A DNA stretch of 40,097 bases from a virus: the IMG/VR virus record IMGVR_UViG_3300037193_001806, positions 1 through 40,097 of that record, one strand, 5' to 3'. A program made the position numbers and the translations under genes. Shown here piece by piece: positions 23,777-30,431 of the stretch (position 1 is its first letter; each line of letters opens with the position of its first letter). The notes under the pieces were generated by a model, which worked only from the letters and a program-made list of their open reading frames with translations, was not told the origin of the DNA and ran no database searches.

Positions 23777-24719
23777 CGATGGCCTCCGGCTGGGGTGGCG
23801 TGGTGGTGGGCAACGGGTCCATGCCGCCGCGGACGAGGGCGCCGGCGGTGGCGAGCTGGCGGGACTGCCGGTCGGTGCTGGGCGAGGTGGGCATGCGCCC
23901 GCGGTGCATGCCGGCGGCGCGCTGGGCAACCTCCTCCCGCTGCCGAGTGAGGGCCTCGATGAGCCACGCGAACGGCTTGGCCTTGCGCTGCGCCTCGGCG
24001 GTGAGGCCGAGGAACTCCGCCTCTGTGGCTCCCGCCTCCAGCAGGGCGAGCAGCTTCGCGTGACCGGGGTTGGTGTCGGGGATGCCGTGCTGGCGCAGCA
24101 GGCGGCAGATGGCGCCGGCCTGGGTGGGCGTTGGCGGCGAGGTGGCCTGCTGCGGTGGCTCCGCGGGCACGCGCGGAGCATGCGAAGCATGCTTATTCCC
24201 TGTCCCTATCCCTGTCCCTATCCCTATCCCTTGGTGAACGTCGCGTTTGTCGTCACGTTCTACGTTACGTGCAACGTCACGTTCATCGTCACGCTGCAAC
24301 TGTTGCGCACGTCGCTTCGCTTCACGTGCCTCCGTCGCAGCCTTCGTGCGTGCACGCTGGGCCTGCTTCTCGGTCCACGCGACGATGGCCTTTTCGGCCA
24401 CCACAGGGTGATACAGGCGGCCGTCGCTGCACTTCACCCAGTTGCGTAGGGCGCCGGCCCGCACAACCTCCCAGGCCTTGTCGATGCGGCCGCGGGCCAC
24501 GTAGCCGGCCTGCTTGGCCTGCCACTGGTCGCTGTCTGGGATGGAGCCGGCCGGCACCTGGTGCCAGGCGGCGCACCACAGCAGCAGGGCCGCCCAGCAC
24601 GCCTCCGGGGACTCCTCGGCCGCCAGGTCGGAGTCGCGCACGCGCACGACATCCAGCGGCATGAAGGGGAAGTCGCGGAGGTCGACTTCAGACGCTACCA
24701 GTGGTCCCGGGAGAGTCAT
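23748..24719 (-). CDS. Replication initiator (DUF1376-containing, O-like)
   Basis: A 323-residue protein. The N-terminal ~95 residues (VDLRDFPFMPLDVVRVRDSD ... LLLWCAAWHQVPAGSIPDSD) form the DUF1376 domain of phage O-like initiators. A basic linker follows (KAATEAREAKRRAQQL), then a tetrapeptide-repeat region (RDDE-RDVA-RNVE-RDDK) encoded by DNA iterons, a Gly/Ile/Thr stretch, and a C-terminal domain with ICRLLRQHGIPDTNPGHAKL. It probably binds the iterons within its own gene and melts the origin, as lambda O does. Confidence 0.82.
   Translation of the reverse strand: MTLPGPLVASEVDLRDFPFMPLDVVRVRDSDLAAEESPEACWAALLLWCAAWHQVPAGSIPDSDQWQAKQAGYVARGRIDKAWEVVRAGALRNWVKCSDGRLYHPVVAEKAIVAWTEKQAQRARTKAATEAREAKRRAQQLQRDDERDVARNVERDDKRDVHQGIGIGTGIGTGNKHASHAPRVPAEPPQQATSPPTPTQAGAICRLLRQHGIPDTNPGHAKLLALLEAGATEAEFLGLTAEAQRKAKPFAWLIEALTRQREEVAQRAAGMHRGRMPTSPSTDRQSRQLATAGALVRGGMDPLPTTTPPQPEAIDVESRTIAP
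24177..24193. repeat. Perfect 7-bp hairpin beside the iterons
   Basis: AGCATGC-GAA-GCATGCT, a perfect inverted repeat with a 3-nt loop, lies next to the pyrimidine hexamer tract and iterons inside the initiator gene. It may extrude as a cruciform during origin opening. Confidence 0.6.
24197..24232. repeat. Six tandem TCCCTR hexamers
   Basis: TCCCTG, TCCCTA, TCCCTG, TCCCTA, TCCCTA, TCCCTT in succession: a 36-nt all-pyrimidine tract on the plus strand. It encodes the Gly-Ile-Gly-Thr run of the initiator. It may serve as the unwinding element next to the iterons and is also prone to slippage. Confidence 0.85.
24239..24298. other. Probable phage origin: five 12-bp iterons
   Basis: Five contiguous 12-bp units: CGTCGCGTTTGT, CGTCACGTTCTA, CGTTACGTGCAA, CGTCACGTTCAT, CGTCACGCTGCA. 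They keep exact 12-bp phase and show the consensus CGTCACGTTCAT. Location inside the O-like initiator gene, next to a pyrimidine tract and a hairpin, mirrors lambda-type origins. Confidence 0.7.
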
Positions 24720-24745
24720 ACTGGCGGCCTACCACTGGAGGGCTT

Positions 24746-24967
24746 ATGGACGAGCAACAGCTCTGGGAACTGGTCGAGGCGGCGAAGCGCTCCGTACAGG
24801 CGTGTGATGCCGCTATCGACAAAGCCATCAGCGAAGCGAGGCGCAGGGTCGACGGGCCCGAAAAGTTGGCGGAAGCGTTTCAGGCCGCCGAGCTGGCTGA
24901 CGCCGAGTACCGCCAAGCCGTCACCCAGTGGGCCGAGGCGAGGTGCCGGGCCGCGCGGAGGACGTAG
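24746..24967 (+). CDS. Small helical protein on the opposite strand
   Basis: A 73-residue, Ala/Glu-rich helical protein (QLWELVEAAKRSVQACDAAI, AEAFQAAELADAEYRQAV). A good ribosome site (GGAGG, 4 nt before ATG) precedes it, and third codon positions are about 80% GC as in real genes here. It runs against the surrounding minus-strand operon. The complementary strand also has an open frame (24716-25000) with ATGA joints on both sides, so which strand is used is not fully settled; the plus-strand product looks more protein-like. Confidence 0.55.
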   Translation: MDEQQLWELVEAAKRSVQACDAAIDKAISEARRRVDGPEKLAEAFQAAELADAEYRQAVTQWAEARCRAARRT

Positions 24968-24996
24968 CCCCACGAGGCTGGCGGAGCGGGTGACCG

Positions 24997-25767
24997 TCAT
25001 GCCGCAGCCTCCGCGAACAACTGGCCCTGCAGGGTCGCTTCCTCGATGCGCCGGCAGGCGATGTCAAAGTACTCTGGGCTGTGCTCGCAGCCGATGAACC
25101 GTCGCCCGGCCCGGACGGCGGCAACACCGGTCGTGCCCGAGCCCATGAACGGGTCTAGCACCAGGCCGCCAGCGGGGCAGATCTCCACCATGGAGGCCAT
25201 CAACTCGACGGGCTTCTGGGTCACATGCTCGCGCTCGGCCGGCGATCGGTACTCGTAGAACCCGGGGAGGCAACCCACGCCGCGATCGGCCGGCATTGCG
25301 CCGTTGCTGCCCCACACGACGTATTCGGCGGCGGCGCTGAACCGCCCCATCTGCGGCCGGGCTGAGGTTTTGACCCACGGAACGATGCCGCGCCAGGTCC
25401 AGCCACCCGCCTGCAGGTAGTCCGTCGAGACGGGCAACTGGCGCCAGTCGGTGAAGAACAATCCTGGCGCACCCGGCTCCGCGGCGCGCAGCGCGGCCGA
25501 AGACCACAGGGCCGACCAGAAGTGAAAGCCCCTCTGGTCCCGCGAGTCGCCGCCGAAGTTGTGAACCTTCCCGTGGTTGGAGCTACCGGTACCCAGGTAT
25601 TTGGTCTTCGTGTCCAGCACGCGATCACCGCGGAACTGCCCCCCGCTGCTGTAGGGTGGGTCGGTGATGACCGCCTGAGCGATGCCCGGGCTCAGGCTTT
25701 GCAGCACATCGAGGGCTTCGCCGCGGTACAAGGTCGCTGCACCAATGGTGACTGCTTCGAGGGTCAT
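24997..25767 (-). CDS. DNA adenine/cytosine-N4 methyltransferase (beta class)
   Basis: A 256-residue SAM-dependent DNA methyltransferase. Catalytic motif [11 protein letters not shown], is near residue 36, and the SAM-binding motif, [17 protein letters not shown], is near the C-terminus, an order that defines the beta group of N6A/N4C enzymes. The target-recognition region lies between. No restriction partner is adjacent, so it probably methylates phage DNA against host restriction or alters regulation. It overlaps the CII-like gene as ATGA. Confidence 0.92.
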   Translation of the reverse strand: MTLEAVTIGAATLYRGEALDVLQSLSPGIAQAVITDPPYSSGGQFRGDRVLDTKTKYLGTGSSNHGKVHNFGGDSRDQRGFHFWSALWSSAALRAAEPGAPGLFFTDWRQLPVSTDYLQAGGWTWRGIVPWVKTSARPQMGRFSAAAEYVVWGSNGAMPADRGVGCLPGFYEYRSPAEREHVTQKPVELMASMVEICPAGGLVLDPFMGSGTTGVAAVRAGRRFIGCEHSPEYFDIACRRIEEATLQGQLFAEAAA

Positions 25768-26153
25768 GCCACCTGCCTCACCACCGGCCCAGGCCGCTCC
25801 AGCTCCTCCAGCCGCGCCAGCTTGTGCTGCAGATCCCGCCCCATCTCCAGCAGTTGCCGGCGCAGCTCGTCCGCCTCGTCCCGCGGCTTGATGGGCACGG
25901 GCTCCGCGTAGCTCAGCTCCGCGGCCAGGTACCGCATGCCGGCGTGGCAGCCGCGCTCGCGGGCCATGCGCATGATGTGCACCACCTCGTCCAGCGCCAG
26001 CTTCTCGTTGCGATCCGGGTTGAGGCACGCCAGCAGGAGGCGCGCGGCCGCGTCCACGTCCTTGGCTGGCCACAGGGCGTGGCCGACTGCCTTGGAGCCG
26101 CCGCACTCCGCCACGCAGTGGGCCAGTGCGTCGTTGAGGGATTCAAAGACCAT
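25764..26153 (-). CDS. CII/CP76-type phage regulatory protein
   Basis: A 129-residue protein matching the Phage_CP76 (CII-like) pattern: [20 protein letters not shown] (helix-turn-helix start), [20 protein letters not shown], then a C-terminal coiled coil ([20 protein letters not shown]). Members act as transcriptional activators in the lysis-lysogeny decision or as early regulators. The ATG at 26153 follows a GGAAAGG ribosome site; a strong hairpin lies just upstream. Confidence 0.85.
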   Translation of the reverse strand: MVFESLNDALAHCVAECGGSKAVGHALWPAKDVDAAARLLLACLNPDRNEKLALDEVVHIMRMARERGCHAGMRYLAAELSYAEPVPIKPRDEADELRRQLLEMGRDLQHKLARLEELERPGPVVRQVA

Positions 26154-26381
26154 GGTGCATGTGCCTTTCCAAAGGGTTCCAAACGGTGGGTGTGGGGTGT
26201 GGAACGGCGTGGATGCATGTGCAAGCGCTTTCGGCGAAAGTGCCGCACATGCACAAACCAACACCTGACAACACGTGGGCCCGGCGGGCCGTGGCGCGAC
26301 TGCTGCGCCGCGTGCTCGTCGACCTCGCGCGGCAGTACATGGAAGCGGCGCGGGCGGTGCGAGAGTGAGCGCGGCTCAGGC
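26154..26381. other. Non-coding gap with structured DNA upstream of the CII-like gene
   Basis: This 228-bp gap in the early operon has no convincing minus-strand gene. It contains a 17-bp two-part hairpin (26214-26253), a GTTCCA/TGGAAC inverted repeat (26176-26213 area) and, on the plus strand, a 39-codon open frame (26249-26368) lacking a ribosome site. It may be a leader or attenuation region for the CII, methyltransferase and replication genes. Confidence 0.5.
26214..26253. promoter_or_regulatory. Large imperfect hairpin
   Basis: The outer stem TGCATGTGC (26214-26222) pairs perfectly with GCACATGCA (26245-26253). The inner stem GCGCTTTC (26225-26232) pairs with GAAAGTGC (26236-26243) with one G-T, around a GGC loop. 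No T-run follows on either strand, so it is not a standard terminator. Confidence 0.65.
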
Positions 26382-26618
26382 TCATCGCTGCAGCCCCCTG
26401 CGCGCCGCTGTCGGCGTGCCGCCGGCCTGGCCGCTGCGCGGCACCCGCACCAGCCGCTCCATGGGGTGCACGACCCGCACCATGCGGCCACTGCTCATGA
26501 CCCAGTTGCAGTGCGCCATGTGCAGGTCAAGCTCGATGTCGTACACCGTCATCACGGGGTGGGTCATGTCGGCGGCCGGCACGACGGCATCGCCGATGAG
26601 GATGGGCGGGTGCGGCAT
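26382..26618 (-). CDS. YodC/DUF2158-like small protein
   Basis: 78 residues. ILIGDAVVPAAD-MTHPVMTVYDI and a later HCNWV resemble the short SH3-like YodC/DUF2158 proteins (GD-V-LKSGGP-MTV...C-WF). A GGGAGG ribosome site stands 8 nt before the ATG. The C-terminal ~15 residues are basic and Gly-rich. Function of the family is unknown. Confidence 0.6.
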   Translation of the reverse strand: MPHPPILIGDAVVPAADMTHPVMTVYDIELDLHMAHCNWVMSSGRMVRVVHPMERLVRVPRSGQAGGTPTAARRGLQR

Positions 26619-26704
26619 GTCAGGCCTCCCGGGCCGCAAAGGGCGGGCACCCTGCCTCGGATACGCTGGGGGTCTCCCAACCATCCGGCCCGAGGAGGGC
26701 GCCC

Positions 26705-26884
26705 ATGAACACGGCACACAAGGCATTCCGCGACAACCAGACCCTGCTTGCCAGCAGCTCGGACGAGGTGCAGAAGAACCTCAACACGGGGCTGCTCCGC
26801 CTGTCGGAGATGGTGGCGGCCCTGGATCAGCGACTGCAGCAAGTGCAGCAGCAGTTGCAGCGCATCGAAGGACGACTTCCCTGA
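26705..26884 (+). CDS. Small coiled-coil protein on the opposite strand
   Basis: 59 residues (MNTAHKAFRDNQTLLASSSD, then LSEMVAALDQRLQQVQQQLQ), predicted as one long coiled coil. A strong GAGGAGGG ribosome site precedes the ATG. It is convergent with, and overlaps by about 104 bp, the 3' part of the minus-strand gene at 27047. Its plus orientation inside a minus operon implies its own promoter in the 86-bp divergent gap 26619-26704. Possibly a regulator or an inhibitor; unknown. Confidence 0.55.
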   Translation: MNTAHKAFRDNQTLLASSSDEVQKNLNTGLLRLSEMVAALDQRLQQVQQQLQRIEGRLP

Positions 26885-27047
26885 CGCGGTATTCGCTGGC
26901 AACGAGACCGTCGCTGACGGTCGCCAGCAGGCTCTGCACGAACGTGCAGACGATCCGCTCTTGCTCCGGGGTGAGGCGCGGCTGCGGCCGTTCCATCGCC
27001 TCGGCCACGGCGGCCTTCACGACCTCGCGCAGCTCCTGCGGGGTCAT
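26781..27047 (-). CDS. Small early protein, unknown
   Basis: 88 residues. The first ~65 look real (MTPQELREVVKAAVAEAMER, LTPEQERIVCTFVQSLLATV, a helical hairpin). The last ~25, which lie opposite the coiled-coil gene, are low-complexity Pro/Gly/Ala. It begins 1 bp after the previous stop. The protein may in practice be shorter or its 3' end may have been overwritten by the opposing gene. Confidence 0.55.
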   Translation of the reverse strand: MTPQELREVVKAAVAEAMERPQPRLTPEQERIVCTFVQSLLATVSDGLVASEYRVREVVLRCAATAAALAAVADPGPPPSPTGGAAPC

Positions 27048-27048
27048 G

Positions 27049-27276
27049 TCAGCGCTCCGGCTTGCAGCAGAACACGCACTGCCTGCCGTAGAGGTGGGAG
27101 TGCATGCCCTGGTATTCGGCGAAGAAGTGCCCAAGGCCGCCGCACAGCTCCTGCAGACTCGCCTTCTCGGCATCGATGCGCGCACGCTCTCGCTGGTAGG
27201 CGGCGCTGTACTCTTTGCCGAGCGCCTCCCTGCGGTCGATGATGTCCTGGTGGGTGATGGGCTTGGCGGGTGTCAC
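27049..27276 (-). CDS. Small Cys/His-containing early protein
   Basis: 75 residues from a GTG start with AAGGA 7 nt upstream. A helical N-terminus (ITHQDIIDRREALGKEYSAA) is followed by ELCGGLGHFF and a C-terminal HLYGRQCVFCCKPER, giving a likely metal site. The start overlaps the stop of the 46-residue gene upstream as GTGA, supporting coupled translation. No family recognised. Confidence 0.6.
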   Translation of the reverse strand: MTPAKPITHQDIIDRREALGKEYSAAYQRERARIDAEKASLQELCGGLGHFFAEYQGMHSHLYGRQCVFCCKPER

Positions 27277-27413
27277 AGACGTTCCTTTGCGTTGAGGCGC
27301 ACCGCATCGCGGCGCATGGATTGCTGGAGCCGGCGCGCCTGCACCACATGCCGCGGCGTCAGTGAGGCCACGAGGGCGAGCCACCAAGAGCGCAGGCGCG
27401 TGGCGATGCGCAT
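27273..27413 (-). CDS. 46-residue early micro-protein
   Basis: A short basic protein (MRIATRLRSWWLALVASLTP ... RRLQQSMRRDAVRLNAKERL) starting 1 bp after the Cro-like stop, with GGAGAGGG 7 nt before its ATG, and ending in a GTGA overlap with the next gene. Tight tiling on both sides and a plausible ribosome site argue that it is translated. Trp-Trp-Leu-Ala-Leu-Val suggests weak membrane affinity. Confidence 0.55.
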   Translation of the reverse strand: MRIATRLRSWWLALVASLTPRHVVQARRLQQSMRRDAVRLNAKERL

Positions 27414-27414
27414 G

Positions 27415-27795
27415 TCACACCCTCTCCGTCCGCTGCTTCACCAGCGGGAAGTCGTCGGGGCGCAGCGGCGGCAGGATGTCGCCCGGCCGGGTGGCATGCC
27501 TCCGGCCGCCCGAGCGTCCACTTGCCTTGTCAAGCAGCGGCCTGCCGTGCGGCCAGGCCGGATCCGGGATGCGCACCCACGTAGCCAGCGGGCACGAGGT
27601 CTCGCAAGTCACCCGGAAGCCGGTGGCTCGCTCAAGGTCGGGGGCGCGATCTTCGGGGATCGGCTTGGGCCTCTCCGGCGAGGCCCACTGGGAAACCATG
27701 ACCGGGTGCACGCCGAGGGCTCGCGCTACAGCCACGCCAGCGCCTCGGCCGGCCTCATCCAGGTAGGTGCGTAGGTCGCATGGGGTGATGTCCAT
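27415..27795 (-). CDS. Cro/YdaS-like DNA-binding protein
   Basis: 126 residues. The N-terminal ~65 (DLRTYLDEAGRGAGVAVARA, LGVHPVMVSQWASPERPKPI) match the YdaS/Cro-type helix-turn-helix. The C-terminal half is Pro/Arg-rich and less ordered. It is transcribed away from the repressor across a shared operator region and is the first gene of the rightward-early operon, so it is the functional Cro. Its promoter places the transcription start at or within a base or two of the ATG, which suggests a leaderless message. Confidence 0.8.
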   Translation of the reverse strand: MDITPCDLRTYLDEAGRGAGVAVARALGVHPVMVSQWASPERPKPIPEDRAPDLERATGFRVTCETSCPLATWVRIPDPAWPHGRPLLDKASGRSGGRRHATRPGDILPPLRPDDFPLVKQRTERV

Positions 27796-27800
27796 GCCTC

Positions 27801-27828
27801 ATCTTAGCGCATTACTAAGCATCGTCAA
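27801..27828 (-). promoter_or_regulatory. Promoter of the Cro-like gene (PR-type)
   Basis: On the minus strand TTGACG (27828-27823) and TAAGAT (27806-27801) are 16 bp apart. A 17-bp operator fills the spacer and overlaps the -10, so bound repressor would block polymerase. Predicted start about 27794, at the ATG. Confidence 0.65.
27803..27819. promoter_or_regulatory. Repressor operator, site 1
   Basis: CTTAGCGCATTACTAAG: perfect CTTAG/CTAAG arms, 7-bp spacer, lying between the -35 and -10 of the Cro-like gene promoter. Related sites are at 27851, 30702 and 30727. Confidence 0.7.
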
Positions 27829-27850
27829 TCGTTCTTCGCTACGCCATCAG

Positions 27851-27867
27851 CTTAGCTTTGCGCTATC
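27851..27867. promoter_or_regulatory. Repressor operator, site 2
   Basis: CTTAGCTTTGCGCTATC: same geometry with an imperfect right arm, centred 48 bp from site 1 and 19 nt from the repressor ATG. Probably mediates control of the repressor's own gene. Confidence 0.55.
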
Positions 27868-27877
27868 CAATGTCACC

Positions 27878-28348
27878 ATGAAGACGATTGAAGAAGTACG
27901 GCTTCAGCGGCTGCAGATGCTGCGTGAGGAGTTCGGCACGTTGAGCGCCTTGAATGCCAAGCTGGAGCTGAACGCGCGGGACTCGACCCTCAGCCAGATC
28001 CTGAACAAGTCCCAAAAGGGGCCGGACAAAAAGCCGGCCTCGATGGGCTCAGCCATGGCTCGCAAGCTGGAGTCGGTAACAGGAAAGGAGCCTGGCTGGA
28101 TGGACAACGACCCCGCCTTCGATAAGCCCGCGACAGCCAAGCTGCCATTCGCGGACCTTGACGCCTTCGAGGGTCAGTTGATTACGCTCTTCAGGCGCCT
28201 GTCGCTCGACCAAAAGCACGACGTGCTGGTCGAGGTGAACAAGCTGGCCGACAGCGGCGGCGAAACCCCGTCCACGAGTAACCCATACCCTGTGCCCTAC
28301 GCCGGCCCAGAGCGCAGGGTCAGCAGGGCCGGCGAACGAGCGTCGTAG
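27878..28348 (+). CDS. Phage repressor (CI-like, no peptidase domain)
   Basis: 156 residues. The N-terminal ~75 (VRLQRLQMLREEFGTLSALN ... DSTLSQILNKSQ ... MARKLESVTGKEPGWM) form a lambda-repressor-like helix-turn-helix. The C-terminal part (DAFEGQLITLFRRLSLDQKH) is only about 75 residues and has no S24 Ser-Lys dyad, so SOS self-cleavage is not expected; induction must work differently. The start at 27878 is chosen because homology-like sequence begins there; no clear ribosome site precedes it, suggesting a leaderless or weakly translated message. Confidence 0.82.
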   Translation: MKTIEEVRLQRLQMLREEFGTLSALNAKLELNARDSTLSQILNKSQKGPDKKPASMGSAMARKLESVTGKEPGWMDNDPAFDKPATAKLPFADLDAFEGQLITLFRRLSLDQKHDVLVEVNKLADSGGETPSTSNPYPVPYAGPERRVSRAGERAS

Positions 28349-28383
28349 TCGGTAGCACCACAACAACTTCGGCAAGGGGTGCC

Positions 28384-28623
28384 ATGGAAGATCAGCTCAC
28401 GTCATGGGAAAAAACGGAGTCCGCCATCGAGGAGATCAGGCGGCACGCGTTTCACGTCTCGTGCAACACCGAGGTCGGCAATGAGAAAGCCGACATCATC
28501 ATCAGGCACCTGAGGGAAATCAGCGAGCACGCCAAGTCGGTGGCCGACCAGGCATCGGTTGCTTTCTGGTTTCGCGCCATCGCAGCCGTTGCGCTGCTCT
28601 ACATGGCGGCGAAGCTTTCATGA
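28384..28623 (+). CDS. Small C-terminally anchored protein
   Basis: 79 residues. A charged helical body (WEKTESAIEEIRRHAFHVSC, RHLREISEHAKSVADQASVA) ends in a membrane helix (FRAIAAVALLYMAAKLS). Preceded by a purine-rich ribosome site (AAGGGG). It lies directly after the repressor and is probably expressed in the lysogen. Possible superinfection-exclusion protein, but no family match is known to me. Confidence 0.65.
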   Translation: MEDQLTSWEKTESAIEEIRRHAFHVSCNTEVGNEKADIIIRHLREISEHAKSVADQASVAFWFRAIAAVALLYMAAKLS

Positions 28624-28698
28624 GGCGCCCCGGGTCAGAGCGCCCCGAAGAAATTGAGCCGGCGCAGACGCGGCGGCAATAACGCGAAGGATAGTCCA

Positions 28699-29493
28699 GT
28701 GCGAACAACCGCGACTTCCGCGATACTCTCGCTCATCGTGCTCTCTGGGTGTGCAAACCCATACTCGAAGTTTTACCATGGCATCGACGATGCAAGGACG
28801 AGACCCGGGTATGTGGAGAGTCAAGAACCAATTCAAATATACTCGACCACCGACATTGAGCGTGACCGCAAGGATCTCATGCGTCGCGGATATGTCCAGA
28901 TTGGACACTCTGCATTTAGTGGTGGCAGCGGTCGCGCCAGCAAGGAGGATGCGATTGCCCAGGCCAAGAAGGTGGGCGCACAAATTGTGCTAACCACGGA
29001 GCGGTATTCACATACCGAACATGGCGCCGTACCGGTGACAATGCCCACGTCATCAACCTCCTATAGCACGGGCAACGCAACGGCATACGGCTCGGGTGGA
29101 ACTGTGAACGTTTTTGGATCGGCAACCACCACCACCTACGGCACAAGTACTACGTTGGTGCCATACTCTACGGACCGGTCTAACTTTAATGCCACATTTT
29201 TTGCGAAGATATTGCCACGGCTTGGCATTCATGTCGAACCGCTTGACGATGCAAAGCGCCGCGAACTGGGCAGCAATATAGGATTACTAATACATAGTGT
29301 ATTAGAAAACTCACCAGCATTCGGCGCCGATATATTAGCTGGTGACATTCTGACCGGCATAAACGGTCATCCAGTGCGATCCCGTGAGGACATGCGGGCG
29401 GTGACAGGAAAAATACCTCCCAATGGAACCGCTGTGCTCACCATTAACCGCGGGGGCGCCATTCTTGAAAAGACGGTGACCATGGCCCGTTGA
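28699..29493 (+). CDS. Lipoprotein with C-terminal PDZ domain (lysogenic conversion candidate)
   Basis: 264 residues from a GTG start with AAGGA upstream. A signal peptide ends in the lipobox LSGC with the lipidated Cys at 18; the +2 residue is Ala, which favours the outer membrane. A mixed N-terminal domain follows (DIERDRKDLMRRGYVQIGHS, AQAKKVGAQIVLTTERY), then a Ser/Thr/Gly-rich linker (~120-150) and a PDZ-like domain (~190-262: ENSPAFGADILAGDILTGIN, PNGTAVLTINRGG). The DNA is much less GC-rich than the rest of the window, a sign of recent transfer. It probably alters the cell surface of the lysogen. Confidence 0.78.
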   Translation: MRTTATSAILSLIVLSGCANPYSKFYHGIDDARTRPGYVESQEPIQIYSTTDIERDRKDLMRRGYVQIGHSAFSGGSGRASKEDAIAQAKKVGAQIVLTTERYSHTEHGAVPVTMPTSSTSYSTGNATAYGSGGTVNVFGSATTTTYGTSTTLVPYSTDRSNFNATFFAKILPRLGIHVEPLDDAKRRELGSNIGLLIHSVLENSPAFGADILAGDILTGINGHPVRSREDMRAVTGKIPPNGTAVLTINRGGAILEKTVTMAR

Positions 29494-29765
29494 GGCCAAC
29501 CCCCCTCCTCTGCCTGGCCCTCCTACTCCCCCAGGCCGATGCCGCCCCGCGCAGCAAGGCCGTCCGCGCCGAGTTCATGCGCACGCACCCATGCCCGGCG
29601 AACGGCGCCACCAAAGGCCCCTGTCCCGGCCACGTGGTGGACCACATCATCCCGCTGTGCGCCGGTGGTGCTGACGCGGTGGGGAATATGCAGTGGCAGA
29701 CGGTGGCGGCAGCGAAGGAGAAGGATCGAGAGGAAGCTAGGTTATGTCGAGCACGACGGCCATAG
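29490..29765 (+). CDS. Secreted HNH nuclease-like protein
   Basis: 91 residues with a TTG start overlapping the lipoprotein stop (TTGA). An N-terminal signal peptide (RPTPLLCLALLLPQADA) is followed by FMRTHPCPANGATKGPCPGH and the HNH core VVDHIIPLCAGGADAVGNMQ. Two Cys pairs suggest a disulfide or zinc. This exported HNH family is found in many proteobacteria and prophages. It may degrade incoming DNA in the periplasm. The TTG start is accepted because it alone gives a complete signal peptide. Confidence 0.72.
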   Translation: MRPTPLLCLALLLPQADAAPRSKAVRAEFMRTHPCPANGATKGPCPGHVVDHIIPLCAGGADAVGNMQWQTVAAAKEKDREEARLCRARRP

Positions 29766-29775
29766 GGCATTAGGT

Positions 29776-29991
29776 ATGACTGAAAAAGTAGACCCGTTGG
29801 CATCATCAAGTGGGGCAACCGCCACCCTATTGGTTTTGATCCAACTTATCAAGGCGACGCGAAACGTCAGGGGGTTTGATCATATGAGTTTCGGTTCCGC
29901 GCTGCGTGAGACGGGCCGACAGTTGAGGGAATCTGGCGACACAAAGGCGGCGGACGTCGTAGATTTAGTGATCAAATATTCAGAGAAATAA
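29776..29991 (+). CDS. Small protein, unknown
   Basis: 71 residues (ATATLLVLIQLIKATRNVRG, then RETGRQLRESGDTKAADVVD). A short hydrophobic segment near 16-26 is followed by a helical C-terminus. It lies between the HNH gene and a membrane-protein gene with 10- and 3-bp gaps. No family recognised. Confidence 0.55.
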   Translation: MTEKVDPLASSSGATATLLVLIQLIKATRNVRGFDHMSFGSALRETGRQLRESGDTKAADVVDLVIKYSEK

Positions 29992-29994
29992 CGC

Positions 29995-30429
29995 ATGCCA
30001 ACACCCGCTCGTGACCCGGTGATTGCGGAAATGATCGCGTCGGCCATGTCGTCAACCGGCGGAGGGGCGCCTCCTCGCGGGGTTGACACCGCCAAAGCCG
30101 CGGCCGATGATGGAAAAATGAATGAGCGCATCTCAGCCCTGGAGGCAAAGTGGGGAGCCGTCATCCCGACGCTCGCCACGAAGAGCGACATCGAAGGCAC
30201 CAAGGCGTCGATCGCAGAGATGCGCGCCGAAGTGGCCAAGGGCTTCGCCGATCAGACCAAGTGGATCGTCGGCACCGGGATCGTTGGCATGGTCGCGTTT
30301 GTCACCATCATGACGTTCGTGCTGAACAACGCCACCCCCAAGGCGCCGGCCGCCGCCGCCCAGCCGCCGATCATCATCAACGTGCCCGGCGCTGCCGCGG
30401 CGCCTGCTCCGGGCGCCTCCCGTCCCTAG
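29995..30429 (+). CDS. Coiled-coil membrane protein
   Basis: 144 residues. An N-terminal Ala/Gly region is followed by a coiled coil (~42-85: MNERISALEAKWGAVIPTLA, TKASIAEMRAEVAKGFADQT), one membrane helix (IVGTGIVGMVAFVTIMTFVL, ~90-110) and a Pro/Ala-rich tail. Such proteins are frequent in the immunity region of prophages and are often guessed to act in exclusion; function unknown. Confidence 0.68.
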   Translation: MPTPARDPVIAEMIASAMSSTGGGAPPRGVDTAKAAADDGKMNERISALEAKWGAVIPTLATKSDIEGTKASIAEMRAEVAKGFADQTKWIVGTGIVGMVAFVTIMTFVLNNATPKAPAAAAQPPIIINVPGAAAAPAPGASRP

Positions 30430-30431
30430 CG

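Noticed and set aside
24197-24232. CCCTAT-like repeats as a telomere, CRISPR or KOPS array
   Set aside because: The genome is circular, the repeats are inside a coding frame with no spacers, and the pattern CCCTNCCC needed for KOPS is not met.
24716-25000. 94-codon minus-strand frame with ATGA joints on both sides
   Set aside because: Product is Pro/Gly/Leu-rich and unlike a folded protein, whereas the plus-strand product over the same DNA is helical with a ribosome site. Kept as a finding but not as a gene.
26249-26368. 39-codon plus-strand frame in the gap before the CII-like gene
   Set aside because: It looks moderately protein-like (amphipathic helix) but has no ribosome site and starts inside the hairpin.
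26143-26385. 80-codon minus-strand frame in the same gap
   Set aside because: It begins with an ATGA overlap, but Ser/Arg/Thr/Cys composition is not protein-like and it would cover the structured DNA.
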